From contig NZ_CP046115.1 in the NCBI RefSeq assembly GCF_009707385.1, positions 4,526,001 to 4,590,000 on the forward strand: a stretch of DNA of 64,000 nucleotides, read 5' to 3'. The notes below the pieces were generated by a model, which did no database searches, was not told the origin of the DNA, and worked only from the letters and a program-made list of their open reading frames with translations. A program made the translations under genes and the position numbers. This DNA is from Klebsiella oxytoca. GTDB lineage: Bacteria > Pseudomonadota > Gammaproteobacteria > Enterobacterales > Enterobacteriaceae. Positions 8,873 through 16,711 of this stretch are shown here, one piece after another (positions within the stretch are counted from its first letter, which is position 1; the number at the start of each line of letters is the position of its first letter).

Positions 8873-9415
8873 CTACTGATAGGTCAGAGCAAACCAGGCG
8901 TGAGCATTCGCGGTGCCACCAATCACCCTGTTACTGGTGGCCCGGTATTTTGCTACCAGATTAAGGGTCACTGGCCCTTTGTATAATCGGGTCCAGTGGA
9001 CGGGCGCCGAATTAAGCGGTATCAGACGGTCTTCCTTATCGAACAGGGCGATACTCACCCCTTTCGCACTGTCCGGACTTGCGGCGACGGACAGCACATC
9101 GGGATTGGTCTCATCCGCAATACCATGCAGCGTTAATGCGACTCGTTCACTGACAGCCGTGGTGCAATCCTGAAGATGAATATCGAAAGGCACAGGGCTG
9201 ATATCTTCTCCGGCGTAATGAAATCGGTTGCTGCTGACCTGTCCCATATCCACAATCATATGGCGGTCCCCGGTTTCAACCCGGCAGGATTCAGCGATGA
9301 TAACACCATTAAAACGCACGCCTCCCCCGGCCATAGATGACATCCGGATAGTTTCAGCCATTGCAAGCGAGGGTATTAACAGCACGGCCAGCAGACCTGT
9401 CTTCATCCCCTGCAT
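8873..9415 (-). CDS. fimI: FimI-like pilin
   Basis: A 180-residue pilin between fimA and fimC, the fimI position of type 1 operons. It has a signal peptide ending SLAMA, the Cys pair (AESCRV and QDCTTAV), NPDVLSVAASPDSAKGVSIAL, and the C-terminal AHAWFALTYQ. FimI has been implicated in termination or anchoring of the rod; that role is taken from the family. The first of two in-frame ATGs is used because GGAGG lies 7 nt before it. Confidence 0.88.
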   Translation of the reverse strand: MQGMKTGLLAVLLIPSLAMAETIRMSSMAGGGVRFNGVIIAESCRVETGDRHMIVDMGQVSSNRFHYAGEDISPVPFDIHLQDCTTAVSERVALTLHGIADETNPDVLSVAASPDSAKGVSIALFDKEDRLIPLNSAPVHWTRLYKGPVTLNLVAKYRATSNRVIGGTANAHAWFALTYQ

Positions 9416-9488
9416 GATGTATCCTCCGCTCTGTTGTTGAAAAGGGCCATCCTGGCCCGATCAATCACGTCCCTGCGCAAGGAATGAA

Positions 9489-10034
9489 TTACTGGTACTG
9501 GATGTTGAACGTCGCGTCAGCATCAGCAGTACCTGCGGTCGCTGCGCCGGTGGCATAATATCGCGCCTGGAATGGAATTTTGTTCGTGCCATTGACCAGC
9601 GCTACAGGCGTGCCATATTTTGCGGCGTTTAACCCCATAACTTTGCCCACACCATCCAGGATCTGCACGGCCACATTTGTAGCGCCGCCAGCCGTAGAGC
9701 TCTGCAGAGCAAGAAGGTTAGGGTCAGAACTGTCGGCAACCCCCGAGAATGCAAAGGCTGCAGTCGATGCCACGGTAATATCGCAATCCAGCAGATCGAT
9801 AGTAAAACCAACGCTATTGCTTGTGTCGCCCTTAGTTGCCATGTTGGCCGCTTTCACCTGACCTAAGTTTACAATCTGGTTACTGGTGGCTGCACTCACG
9901 GCGCAGGCACCGTTCGTCACGGACCCCTGGAAATGAACGTCTCCGCCAAATACGGAGACCGTTGCGGCATTAGCCGCAACTGAGCTTAAGGACAGAACAG
10001 ACATCGCGGCAATGGCCAGAGTTTTCATTTTCAT
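9489..10034 (-). CDS. fimA: Type 1-like fimbrial major subunit FimA
   Basis: A 181-residue rod subunit closely resembling FimA: MKMKTLAIAAMSVLSLSS signal peptide to NAA, GGDVHFQGSVTNGACAV, VNLGQV, the second Cys in LLDCDI, SDPNLLALQSSTAGGATNVA, then IPFQARYYATGAATAGTADA and the C-terminal FNIQYQ. GGGAGAAG precedes the ATG. It is the first structural gene of the seven-gene fim operon. Upstream are no fimB/fimE recombinases, only the LuxR-like regulator, so phase variation by the classic fim switch is not supported. Confidence 0.95.
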   Translation of the reverse strand: MKMKTLAIAAMSVLSLSSVAANAATVSVFGGDVHFQGSVTNGACAVSAATSNQIVNLGQVKAANMATKGDTSNSVGFTIDLLDCDITVASTAAFAFSGVADSSDPNLLALQSSTAGGATNVAVQILDGVGKVMGLNAAKYGTPVALVNGTNKIPFQARYYATGAATAGTADADATFNIQYQ

Positions 10035-10289
10035 TTACTTCTCCCTTTGAAATATAACAATGGAGGTCATCTCCACTGCTTTGTCGAGTGATTGATTCAG
10101 TGTGTGGCAGTACAATAAAATACGGTTCCCGCAACCGAGTTTAATTATCGAGTTTTTACAATAAATACAGCGTGTCTTGTATTGACGCCATATTCTGACC
10201 GCGAATCAAACTCAGCGTAAATTTTTTCTGATGTCTTATTTTCCTCTTAAGTCTGATTGTTGATGTTTCCATTTACTAACAGCTCAAAT
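10035..10289 (-). promoter_or_regulatory. fimA promoter region
   Basis: A 255-bp AT-rich gap between the LuxR-like regulator and fimA. I looked for the fimS terminal repeat (TTGGGGCCA and its complement) and found neither. TATCGAGTTT at 10146-10155 also occurs at 2493-2502 in the leader of the other regulator, a possible shared site. No confident -35/-10 pair could be assigned. Confidence 0.4.
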
Positions 10290-10844
10290 CTATATGGGTA
10301 CTTTTAATGAAAGAATATCCCGGCAAATTAATATACCGACGGAATTACAATTCAGCAGACCGTACTCATGAAAAACATTGCGTTTTATCCGGTAAATCGC
10401 TTTCATGGCATTCTGGGATTCGCCAGATATGCTGGCGGCGGATTTTCCATTACATAATTCTTCAAACAGGGTCAGCGTACTGCGGGAAACTTCTTTCCGG
10501 CGCACGCATGACCGAGGCGCTTTCTGAAGAATATCCGTAAAAGCCTTTACGCTGAGATTTTTGGGCAGTATCCAGGGAAAATACGTCAGCCGTGAAACCG
10601 TGAGCGGGATGTCCAACATTACCATCAAACGGCAACGGGCCAGGAGTGGATTGCGCAGTAAGCGACTACGCAGATGGGCATTATTAACAATAATACAAAC
10701 CACATCACCCGGCTGCGGGGCGAATAATTTTTGCCTTTCACCCATTTTATAAAAAGAGGCCCTGACCCCTAATTCAGAGATTATATGACGTATCCCGGGC
10801 AGGATAAAACTGTCATCAGAAATAAAATGATAATTCATTTTCAC
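10290..10844 (-). CDS. LuxR-like fimbrial regulator, copy 2
   Basis: A 184-residue paralogue of the protein at 1796-2350 (about 165 of 184 residues identical), with the same C-terminal LuxR-like helix-turn-helix (GKSAASISGESQNAMKAIYR, then IKRNVFHEYGLLN). Substitutions are mostly conservative or in the region before the helix-turn-helix. It lies 255 bp upstream of fimA on the same strand, replacing the usual recombinase genes. Starts: GTG at 10844 or the better-spaced ATG at 10838. Probably a specific regulator of the fim operon; cross-talk with copy 1 is plausible because the DNA-binding segments are so similar (inference). Confidence 0.75.
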   Translation of the reverse strand: MKMNYHFISDDSFILPGIRHIISELGVRASFYKMGERQKLFAPQPGDVVCIIVNNAHLRSRLLRNPLLARCRLMVMLDIPLTVSRLTYFPWILPKNLSVKAFTDILQKAPRSCVRRKEVSRSTLTLFEELCNGKSAASISGESQNAMKAIYRIKRNVFHEYGLLNCNSVGILICRDILSLKVPI

Positions 10845-11562
10845 GAATCTCCTTTTCTCCCGAAAGATAAAAAATCACGGGATATAATAAGCGTTAGTCC
10901 TTTACATGAATTAATTAAACCATCAGTTCAGACCTACCTGGTAATCGTTTAAAACGATCGAACAAAATAAATCAATAGATTATGACTAACAAAACAAACA
11001 AATTGATCGGTGGGCGCTATTTATTTAAGGTAAGAATATTCTTGAATTAAATAAGAAAAAACACAATTGAAGATCGTTATCTCGACCACTGATGATAAGT
11101 AAAAAAGAAAGCAAATTAAAAAATAGATATAAAATACATGGCATTATCATCATGCCAGGCTTAAGAAATTGTGAACAACAGGGTGACAAAGACACGAGAA
11201 AAAAATAGTCAGCAAATTTAAAAAAAAAGCAAGCATGCTGAAATCAGCCAATTTAACCGCTGGCAGTGTCAACGATATATACCTTCCGGCGTAGATAAAG
11301 CCAGGATAAAGAGGGTCATTTCCAGAATATCCCCTTAATCACTCAGACCATTCACCATTTAATTAACAAAATAATTACATTTAATACTGAGCAGTATGAT
11401 GCTACTAAGCTGTCAGAGATGAGTCGCGTTACTTTCAGCCTACATGACAAAAAGTTGCGTAACATACACGAAGGCAGCGCTCTTTGAGAGATCTGTCCGG
11501 CATGAAAACCTTTCGACCATGAGAAATAACATCCTTCTTCATAGCCGGGATTCTCCACAGGC
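10845..11562. other. Duplicated AT-rich leader upstream of LuxR-like regulator copy 2
   Basis: No gene seen. From 10845 to about 11450 this aligns with 2351-2960, the leader of the first regulator; similarity is strongest in the first 60 bp and then patchy. From 11450 to the terminator at 11563 the sequence is unrelated to the first locus, marking the outer edge of the duplicated unit. Confidence 0.6.
10944..10958. promoter_or_regulatory. Conserved inverted repeat ATCGTTT-A-AAACGAT, candidate operator (copy 2)
   Basis: Identical in all 15 bases to the repeat at 2450-2464 and at the same distance (about 100 bp) from the regulator start. The flanks have diverged. Candidate binding site for the LuxR-like regulators. 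Confidence 0.5.
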
Positions 11563-11594
11563 AAAAAGGCCGCCAAATAACTATTTAGCGGCCT
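11563..11594 (-). terminator. Rho-independent terminator of the aldehyde dehydrogenase gene
   Basis: On the minus strand a 13-bp stem (11582-11594 with 11567-11579, one mismatch) is followed by TTTTT. It lies about 80 nt beyond the aldehyde dehydrogenase stop codon and separates the catabolic cluster from the fimbrial region. Confidence 0.85.
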
Positions 11595-11676
11595 GGAGAC
11601 AGGTTATAACAATAATACTCAACGCTTATATTTCATTGATTAATGATAGTTATCTCCAGCCGGATATTTGCGCATT

Positions 11677-13161
11677 TTAATAACGCACCATCACCGATTT
11701 AAGCTCAGTATAATCATCGATAAAAGCGCTACCGAACTCGCGGCCAGTGCCCGAGCCCTTCATGCCACCGAACGGTACCGCCGGGTCGAGGAAGGTATGC
11801 ATATTGACCCACACGATCCCGGCGTCAATCGCTTCCGAGTAGCGCAGCGCCTGGCGAATATTATCCGACCAGACGCTGGCCGCCAGCCCATACGGCGACG
11901 CATTAATAGAGGCCAGCGCTTCTTGTTCGCTGCGATAGCCGATAAAACTGCACACCGGGCCGAAGGTCTCCTCGCGCATCAGAGTACTGTCTTCACGACT
12001 AACCTTTACCGCCGTCGGCTGCAGGAAATAGCCCTCACCGGGCAGAGCCTGGCCGCCGCAAACGATGGTATCGCCCTCTTCGCGCGCGGTCTGAATGAGC
12101 CGCAAGACTTTGTCATACTGCTGACGGTTAGCCAGCGGCCCCATTAGCGTTCGTTCATCCAGCGGCGATCCCGGCGCGAAGGCAGCGAGTTTCTCTTTCA
12201 GTAACTCTAATACCGCATCCAGTTTTCCCTGCGGTAGATAAAAGCGCTCCGCGGCGGCGCAAATCTGCCCCTGATTCAGGTATCCGGCTTCAATGATGCC
12301 GTTCACCATCGCCTCCGGCGTCAGGTCGTCAAGAAATAGCGCGGCGTTTTTACCGCCCAGCTCCAGCGTCACTCTCTTACCTGAAGCGCAGGCCGACTGC
12401 TGGACTTTCTCACCGGTGGCTACCGACCCGGTGAAGCTCACCTTGGCGCAGGCCGGATGCGTTATCAGCCGTTGGGCGATTTCGCCGCCGGCGCCGTTCA
12501 CCACGTTAATCACCCCGTCCGGGATACCAACTGCTTTTGCCAGCTCCGCGACGCGTAGCAACGTCAGCGGCGTATATTCACTCGGTTTCAGCACGATGGT
12601 GCAACCGCAGACCAGCGCTGCCGCCAGCTTCCAGATAGCGATCATAATTGAGAAGTTCCACGGCACGATGCCGACCACCACGCCCAGCGGCTGGCGGCGG
12701 GTAAAGGCGGTATACTTCTCCCCGGCCATCGACGGCAGCGATACATCCAGCGTCTCGCCGGTAACTTTCCCCGCCCAGCCGGCGAAATAGCGCAGGAAGG
12801 CGACCGATTGATCCAATTCAAGCATCCGCGCCAGCATGATGGTTTTGCCGGAACAGAGGCTCTCCAGCTGCGCCAGCTCTTCGCGATGCTCGGCCAGACT
12901 ATCCGCCAGCTTCAACAGCAGCGTGCCGCGTGCCAGGCTCGGCATCTCGCGCCACTGGTTAAAAGCCAGCCGCGCGCTCTCCATGGCGCGATCCGCCTGA
13001 CCGACATCCGCCGCCATAATCTCGGCAATCGCCTGCCCGGTCGCCGGGTTAATCACCGCGAAGGGCGCGCCGTGGCCTGTCTCCCGCTTACCGGCAATAA
13101 ACTGCCCGTGCGGGTGGCGTAAAAAGGCGGTCACTTCCGCCAGTAAGGTTACATCACTCAT
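11677..13161 (-). CDS. NAD(P)-dependent aldehyde dehydrogenase (phenylacetaldehyde dehydrogenase-like)
   Basis: A 494-residue ALDH-superfamily enzyme oxidising an aldehyde to the acid. From MSDVTLL: PWNF with the oxyanion Asn near 169, KPSEYTPLT, VSFTGS near 242, general-base Glu267 in LELGGKN, catalytic Cys301 in NQGQICAA, EETFGPV and PFGGMKGSGTGRE. It resembles FeaB/PadA and the gamma-glutamyl-aminobutyraldehyde class. An upstream ATG at 13242 is open in frame, but that extension (rich in Cys, overlapping the promoter) is unlikely. It is divergent from the FAD oxidase gene, which could supply its aldehyde substrate. The exact substrate is not evident. Confidence 0.9.
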   Translation of the reverse strand: MSDVTLLAEVTAFLRHPHGQFIAGKRETGHGAPFAVINPATGQAIAEIMAADVGQADRAMESARLAFNQWREMPSLARGTLLLKLADSLAEHREELAQLESLCSGKTIMLARMLELDQSVAFLRYFAGWAGKVTGETLDVSLPSMAGEKYTAFTRRQPLGVVVGIVPWNFSIMIAIWKLAAALVCGCTIVLKPSEYTPLTLLRVAELAKAVGIPDGVINVVNGAGGEIAQRLITHPACAKVSFTGSVATGEKVQQSACASGKRVTLELGGKNAALFLDDLTPEAMVNGIIEAGYLNQGQICAAAERFYLPQGKLDAVLELLKEKLAAFAPGSPLDERTLMGPLANRQQYDKVLRLIQTAREEGDTIVCGGQALPGEGYFLQPTAVKVSREDSTLMREETFGPVCSFIGYRSEQEALASINASPYGLAASVWSDNIRQALRYSEAIDAGIVWVNMHTFLDPAVPFGGMKGSGTGREFGSAFIDDYTELKSVMVRY

Positions 13162-13224
13162 CGTCTGCACCCGTTTTTTCAGCAAAGTTAGCCCATCACA
13201 GCACAACGGCTCAGCACCGCCCAT

Positions 13225-13238
13225 CGTTCTAAAGAACG
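13225..13238. promoter_or_regulatory. Operator-like palindrome, site 1 (CGTTC-TAAA-GAACG)
   Basis: A 14-bp element with perfect 5-bp arms. It belongs to the family CGTYC-N4-GRACG found also at 13240, 15103, 20780 and 23915, all upstream of genes of the amine/sulfatase cluster. Proposed as a binding site for a cluster-specific regulator, most simply the LuxR-type MoaR-like protein (inference). Confidence 0.55.
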
Positions 13239-13239
13239 T

Positions 13240-13253
13240 CATTCTTCCGGACG
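13240..13253. promoter_or_regulatory. Operator-like near-palindrome, site 2 (CATTC-TTCC-GGACG)
   Basis: Second element of the divergent promoter, with a 1-nt gap after site 1. It is followed by ATATTC, which is also found after the element at 15103-15116. Only the 3' arm GGACG is fully conserved. Confidence 0.5.
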
Positions 13254-13321
13254 ATATTCAACCTCCGTGCGGCGTGCTGTGATGGGAACCATGAGCCATG
13301 GCAAGACGACAGGGTAACGCG

Positions 13322-14623
13322 ATGAATATCAAAATCGATGCGCTGAACTACTACGGCGCGACGAAGAAATACCAGCTCCATTTTCCGGCGCTGCGGGAAG
13401 ATATTGAAGCCGATGTGGTGATTATCGGCGGCGGCTTTTCCGGCATTAACACCGCGCTGGAGCTGGCTGAACAAGGCATCACCAACGTGGTGGTGCTGGA
13501 AGCCCGCCATCTCGGATACGGCGGTACCGGGCGCAACGGCGGCCAGGTGATGGCCGGAATCGGTCACGATATCGAAGCGGTGAAAAAGCACGTCGGCAAA
13601 GAGGGGCTGGAGACGCTGTTTAAAATCTCCAACCTGGGCGCCGGCATCATTCGCGAACGCATCCGCAAATACAACATCGACGCCGATTTCGTGCCGGGCT
13701 ACGGCTACCTTGCCTATAACCAGCGGCAGCTAAAAACGCTACGCCAGTGGGAAAAAGAGTTTAAGGCCGCCACCCCGGATGAAGATATCGAACTGTACAC
13801 CGGTAAAGAGGTACAGCAGGTAGTGGGTTCCGACGTGTACTGCGGCGCGCTGAAACATATGGGCGGCGGGCAGATCCATTCGCTCAATATGCTGCTCGGC
13901 TCGGCCCAGGCCGCACATTCGCTGGGGGTGAAGATTTTTGTATCCTCGCCGGTTGTGGAGGTGAATTACGGCAAACAGGTACGGGTACGCACCGCGATGG
14001 GCAGCGTCAAAGCCGCCAAACTACTGTGGGCCTGCGACAGCTTCCTCAATAATATGGAGCCGGAAATCTACAACAAGACGCTGGTGACCTACTCTTACCA
14101 GGTGTCGACCGAACCGCTTTCCGACGAACTGATTGAACGCATCAGCCCGCTGCGCGGCGCCTTCAGCGACATTCGCCCGGTGATTAACTACTACCGCGTC
14201 ACCCGCGAAAATCGCCTGCTGTTTGGTAGCGCCACTCGCTTCCTTGAGTATACACCGAACGATTTCGCCGCCTGGAACCGTACGCTGCTGGCTGAGGTCT
14301 TCCCGTATCTGAAGGATGTGAAAATCGATTTCGCCTGGGGCGGGCCGATGGCCTGTAGCGCCAACCTGTTCCCGCAGATCGGCACCTTGCGCGATCACGA
14401 TAACGTCTTTTACGTCCAGGGGTACTCCGGCTTCGGCGTTACTCCGTCGCACATTGTGTGCAAAATCCTCGCCGAAGGAATCAACGGCGGTTCCGACCGC
14501 TATCGCCTGATGAGCAGTATTCCCCACGCGACCATCCTCGGCCGTGACAGCCTGCGCCTGTTATTAGTCACTGCCGGAAAACTTATGCATCAAACCGCCG
14601 GTTTCTGGAAAGGCCGGAGTTAA
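13322..14623 (+). CDS. FAD-dependent amine/amino-acid oxidase (DAO/PuuB-like)
   Basis: A 433-residue flavoprotein of the DAO superfamily. The dinucleotide-binding motif VVIIGGGFSGINTALELAEQ lies near residue 31, followed by LEARHLGYGGTGRNGGQ, a signature shared with gamma-glutamylputrescine oxidase PuuB and related amine oxidases. The C-terminal FAD contact GYSGFGVTPSH is also present. It would oxidise an amine to an imine/aldehyde with H2O2 release; the substrate is unknown. ATG at 13322 has AGGG 7 nt upstream; an in-frame ATG at 13298 is less favoured. It is divergent from the aldehyde dehydrogenase and 13 nt before the cupin gene. Confidence 0.85.
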   Translation: MNIKIDALNYYGATKKYQLHFPALREDIEADVVIIGGGFSGINTALELAEQGITNVVVLEARHLGYGGTGRNGGQVMAGIGHDIEAVKKHVGKEGLETLFKISNLGAGIIRERIRKYNIDADFVPGYGYLAYNQRQLKTLRQWEKEFKAATPDEDIELYTGKEVQQVVGSDVYCGALKHMGGGQIHSLNMLLGSAQAAHSLGVKIFVSSPVVEVNYGKQVRVRTAMGSVKAAKLLWACDSFLNNMEPEIYNKTLVTYSYQVSTEPLSDELIERISPLRGAFSDIRPVINYYRVTRENRLLFGSATRFLEYTPNDFAAWNRTLLAEVFPYLKDVKIDFAWGGPMACSANLFPQIGTLRDHDNVFYVQGYSGFGVTPSHIVCKILAEGINGGSDRYRLMSSIPHATILGRDSLRLLLVTAGKLMHQTAGFWKGRS

Positions 14624-14636
14624 TCAGGAGAACGCT

Positions 14637-15002
14637 ATGCACGCTTTTAAACTCGAACACCCGGTACCTGAACTGCAGCCGATTGGCAGCGTAAGCCTGC
14701 TCGGCGCCACGCCGACCGCTGGCGACCCGCAGGTGGCGGGCGCAATGATCTACGGCGAGCCGCAGGACGCCTTTACCTGCGGGCTATTCTCGTCCACCGA
14801 AGGGAGTTTTACGATGACCTATCCGTTTACCGAGCACGCCACCGTGCTTGAAGGCGAAGTGGAGCTGACCGTCGCCGGCGGTACGCCGCAGCGCTTTGCG
14901 CCGGGAGACAGCTGGTTTGTCAAACAGGGTACCGAAGTAGAGTGGAAAATCCTGACGCCGCGCTTCGTCAAACACTACCTGGCGAACGTCGAGACACGCT
15001 AA
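14637..15002 (+). CDS. Small cupin-fold protein
   Basis: A 121-residue single-domain cupin. The C-terminal half has YPFTEHATVLEGEVELTV and FAPGDSWFVKQGTEVEWKIL, the two cupin motifs of the EutQ/ureidoglycine-aminohydrolase-like group. Only one clear metal-ligand His (EHATVLEGE) is seen. AGGAG precedes the ATG. It follows the FAD oxidase by 13 nt and is closed by a strong terminator, so the two form a short operon. Cupins of this type often accompany amine oxidases and aldehyde dehydrogenases; its actual activity is unknown. Confidence 0.8.
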   Translation: MHAFKLEHPVPELQPIGSVSLLGATPTAGDPQVAGAMIYGEPQDAFTCGLFSSTEGSFTMTYPFTEHATVLEGEVELTVAGGTPQRFAPGDSWFVKQGTEVEWKILTPRFVKHYLANVETR

Positions 15003-15023
15003 CGCGTTGGTTGATTACGCGCC

Positions 15024-15048
15024 GATGGCCCCGATTTTCGGGGCCATC
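15024..15048 (+). terminator. Rho-independent terminator after the cupin gene
   Basis: Perfect 11-bp stem GATGGCCCCGA (15024-15034) and TCGGGGCCATC (15038-15048) with a 3-nt loop, followed by TTATTTAT, 22 nt after the cupin stop. It separates the oxidase-cupin unit from the permease. Confidence 0.9.
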
Positions 15049-15102
15049 TTATTTATCGGCCGCCGCCTTAATGGATTGCGTCACAGATGCACTCGTCGCT
15101 CT

Positions 15103-15116
15103 CTACCTTCTGGACG
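15103..15116. promoter_or_regulatory. Operator-like element upstream of the permease gene (CTACC-TTCT-GGACG)
   Basis: The 3' arm and downstream flank (GGACGATATTC) are identical to site 2 at 13240-13253. The 5' arm is degenerate. It lies about 100 bp upstream of the permease start. Confidence 0.45.
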
Positions 15117-15211
15117 ATATTCGTTGAGCAGGATGCCCGCCTGAATTATGACTATCCGGGAGTAGCGCAGGCTGTTCCCTTGCCCTCCCCTACATTGTGC
15201 AGAGGTTGACT

Positions 15212-16711
15212 ATGTTCAGAAACAGACTCGCCAGCCATCTTGAGCGCGGCGTCATCGGCTTCCCGACTACTCTCGCCAGCTCCGTCGGGCTGATTATGGC
15301 AAGCCCGGTGATCCTGACGGTCACCAGCGGATTCGGCATGGGCGGAGATACCTTCGCCCTGGCGGTGCTGCTGGCCTTTATTATGATGCAGGCGCAGGTC
15401 ACCACTTTCGCCGAAGCGGCGACGCTTATTCCCACGACTGGTTCGGTATACGACTATATCTCCTGCGGAATGGGCCGTTTCTTCGCCATTACCGGCGCGC
15501 TGTGCGCCTATCTTATCGTCCATATCTTCGCCGGAACTGCGGAGACGATTCTCGCCGGGATTATGGCGCTGGTGAACTTCGAATCGGTCAACGCGCAGAT
15601 GGCCGCCCATCAGAATACCTGGATGGTCGGCGTCGGCATGGTGGTGATTTTTGGCCTGTTGAACGCCATTGGCGTGGAAATCTTCGGTAAAGTCGAAGTC
15701 GTTCTCACCTTCTGCATGTGGACGACGCTCACTATATTTGGCCTGTGCGGTATTTTTATGGCGCCGGTAACCCACCTTTCCGGCTGGTTCGGCACGCCGC
15801 TTAACGTCAGCGATATCTCCGGCCTGTTCGGCTATATCGGCATGGCGATGTTTATGTTCGTCGGCTGCGAACTGGTGACGCCGATGGCGCCGGAAATCAA
15901 AAAGGCGCACCGCACTATTCCACGAGCGATGGCGCTTGGTCTGCTGGGCGTCGCCAGCTGCATGTTTATCTACGGCGCGGCGATTAATCGCCAGGTGGAG
16001 AACGTCGTACTCGATGCGGCGAATAACGTCCATCTGCTGGATACGCCGATGGCTATCCCGGCCTTCGCCGAGCGGGTAATGGGCCAGGCCGGCCAGTACT
16101 GGCTGGGGGTCGGGCTGCTGCTGGCGGGCTGCGCCACCATCAATACGCTGATGGCCGCCGTGCCGCGGATTATTTACGGCATGGCGCTGGACGGCGTGCT
16201 GCCGCGCTTTCTCACCTGGCTGCATCCGCGCTTCAAAACGCCGGTTATCGCTATTGCTATCGGCGTGGCTATCCCCTGCCTGCATGCCTGGTACCTGAAC
16301 GGCGATCTGGATCGCATCGTGCCGCTGATCCTCGCCGCGGTCTGCGCCTGGGGCGTGGCCTATCTGCTGGTCACTATATCGGTGGTGATGCTGCGCATCC
16401 GGCGCCCGGACCTGCCGCGCGCCTACCGCTCGCCGTGGTTCCCGCTGCCGCAGATTATCTCCAGCGTTGGAATCATTATCGCTATTGTTAATATCACGCC
16501 GCCGGGAATGGACAGCCGCGAAGTGCTGGTGCCGTTCGGGATGATGCTCGGCCTGACCGCCGCCTACGCTCTGTTCTGGACGGTGTGCGTGCAGCGCGTC
16601 AACCCGTTCAAGCCGCTGGCGGTAGAAGAGGTGGTCGAGCGCGCTATAGGCAACTACGCGAAACAGACTCGCGGGGAGATGATACCTGATGCCCTCCGCC
16701 CCCTGGTTTGA
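15212..16711 (+). CDS. APC-superfamily amino acid/amine permease
   Basis: A 499-residue inner-membrane transporter with about 12 hydrophobic segments, starting GVIGFPTTLASSVGLIMASP, with the APC-like PTTGSVYDYISCGMG and a conserved acidic FVGCELVTPMAPEIKKAHRTIPRAM. A GTG at 15197 extends the frame by 5 codons, but AGAGG 6 nt before the ATG at 15212 supports that start. A likely importer of the amine or amino acid oxidised by the neighbouring enzymes (inference from context). Its end overlaps the next gene by 23 bp. Confidence 0.87.
   Translation: MFRNRLASHLERGVIGFPTTLASSVGLIMASPVILTVTSGFGMGGDTFALAVLLAFIMMQAQVTTFAEAATLIPTTGSVYDYISCGMGRFFAITGALCAYLIVHIFAGTAETILAGIMALVNFESVNAQMAAHQNTWMVGVGMVVIFGLLNAIGVEIFGKVEVVLTFCMWTTLTIFGLCGIFMAPVTHLSGWFGTPLNVSDISGLFGYIGMAMFMFVGCELVTPMAPEIKKAHRTIPRAMALGLLGVASCMFIYGAAINRQVENVVLDAANNVHLLDTPMAIPAFAERVMGQAGQYWLGVGLLLAGCATINTLMAAVPRIIYGMALDGVLPRFLTWLHPRFKTPVIAIAIGVAIPCLHAWYLNGDLDRIVPLILAAVCAWGVAYLLVTISVVMLRIRRPDLPRAYRSPWFPLPQIISSVGIIIAIVNITPPGMDSREVLVPFGMMLGLTAAYALFWTVCVQRVNPFKPLAVEEVVERAIGNYAKQTRGEMIPDALRPLV

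Larger units (their letters stand above)
13192..13286. promoter_or_regulatory. Symmetric divergent promoter region with nested inverted repeats
   Basis: A perfect 13-bp inverted repeat, CCCATCACAGCAC at 13192-13204 and GTGCTGTGATGGG at 13274-13286, brackets two 14-bp operator-like sites at 13225-13238 and 13240-13253. The outer and inner elements share the same centre, base 13239. The outer arms contain TGTGAT, a CRP-like half-site, but I see no complete CRP site. The region should drive the aldehyde dehydrogenase to the left and the FAD oxidase to the right. Confidence 0.6.

Noticed and set aside
10035..10289. Possible fimS invertible switch
   Set aside because: Neither the 9-bp terminal repeat of the E. 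coli switch nor recombinase genes are present.
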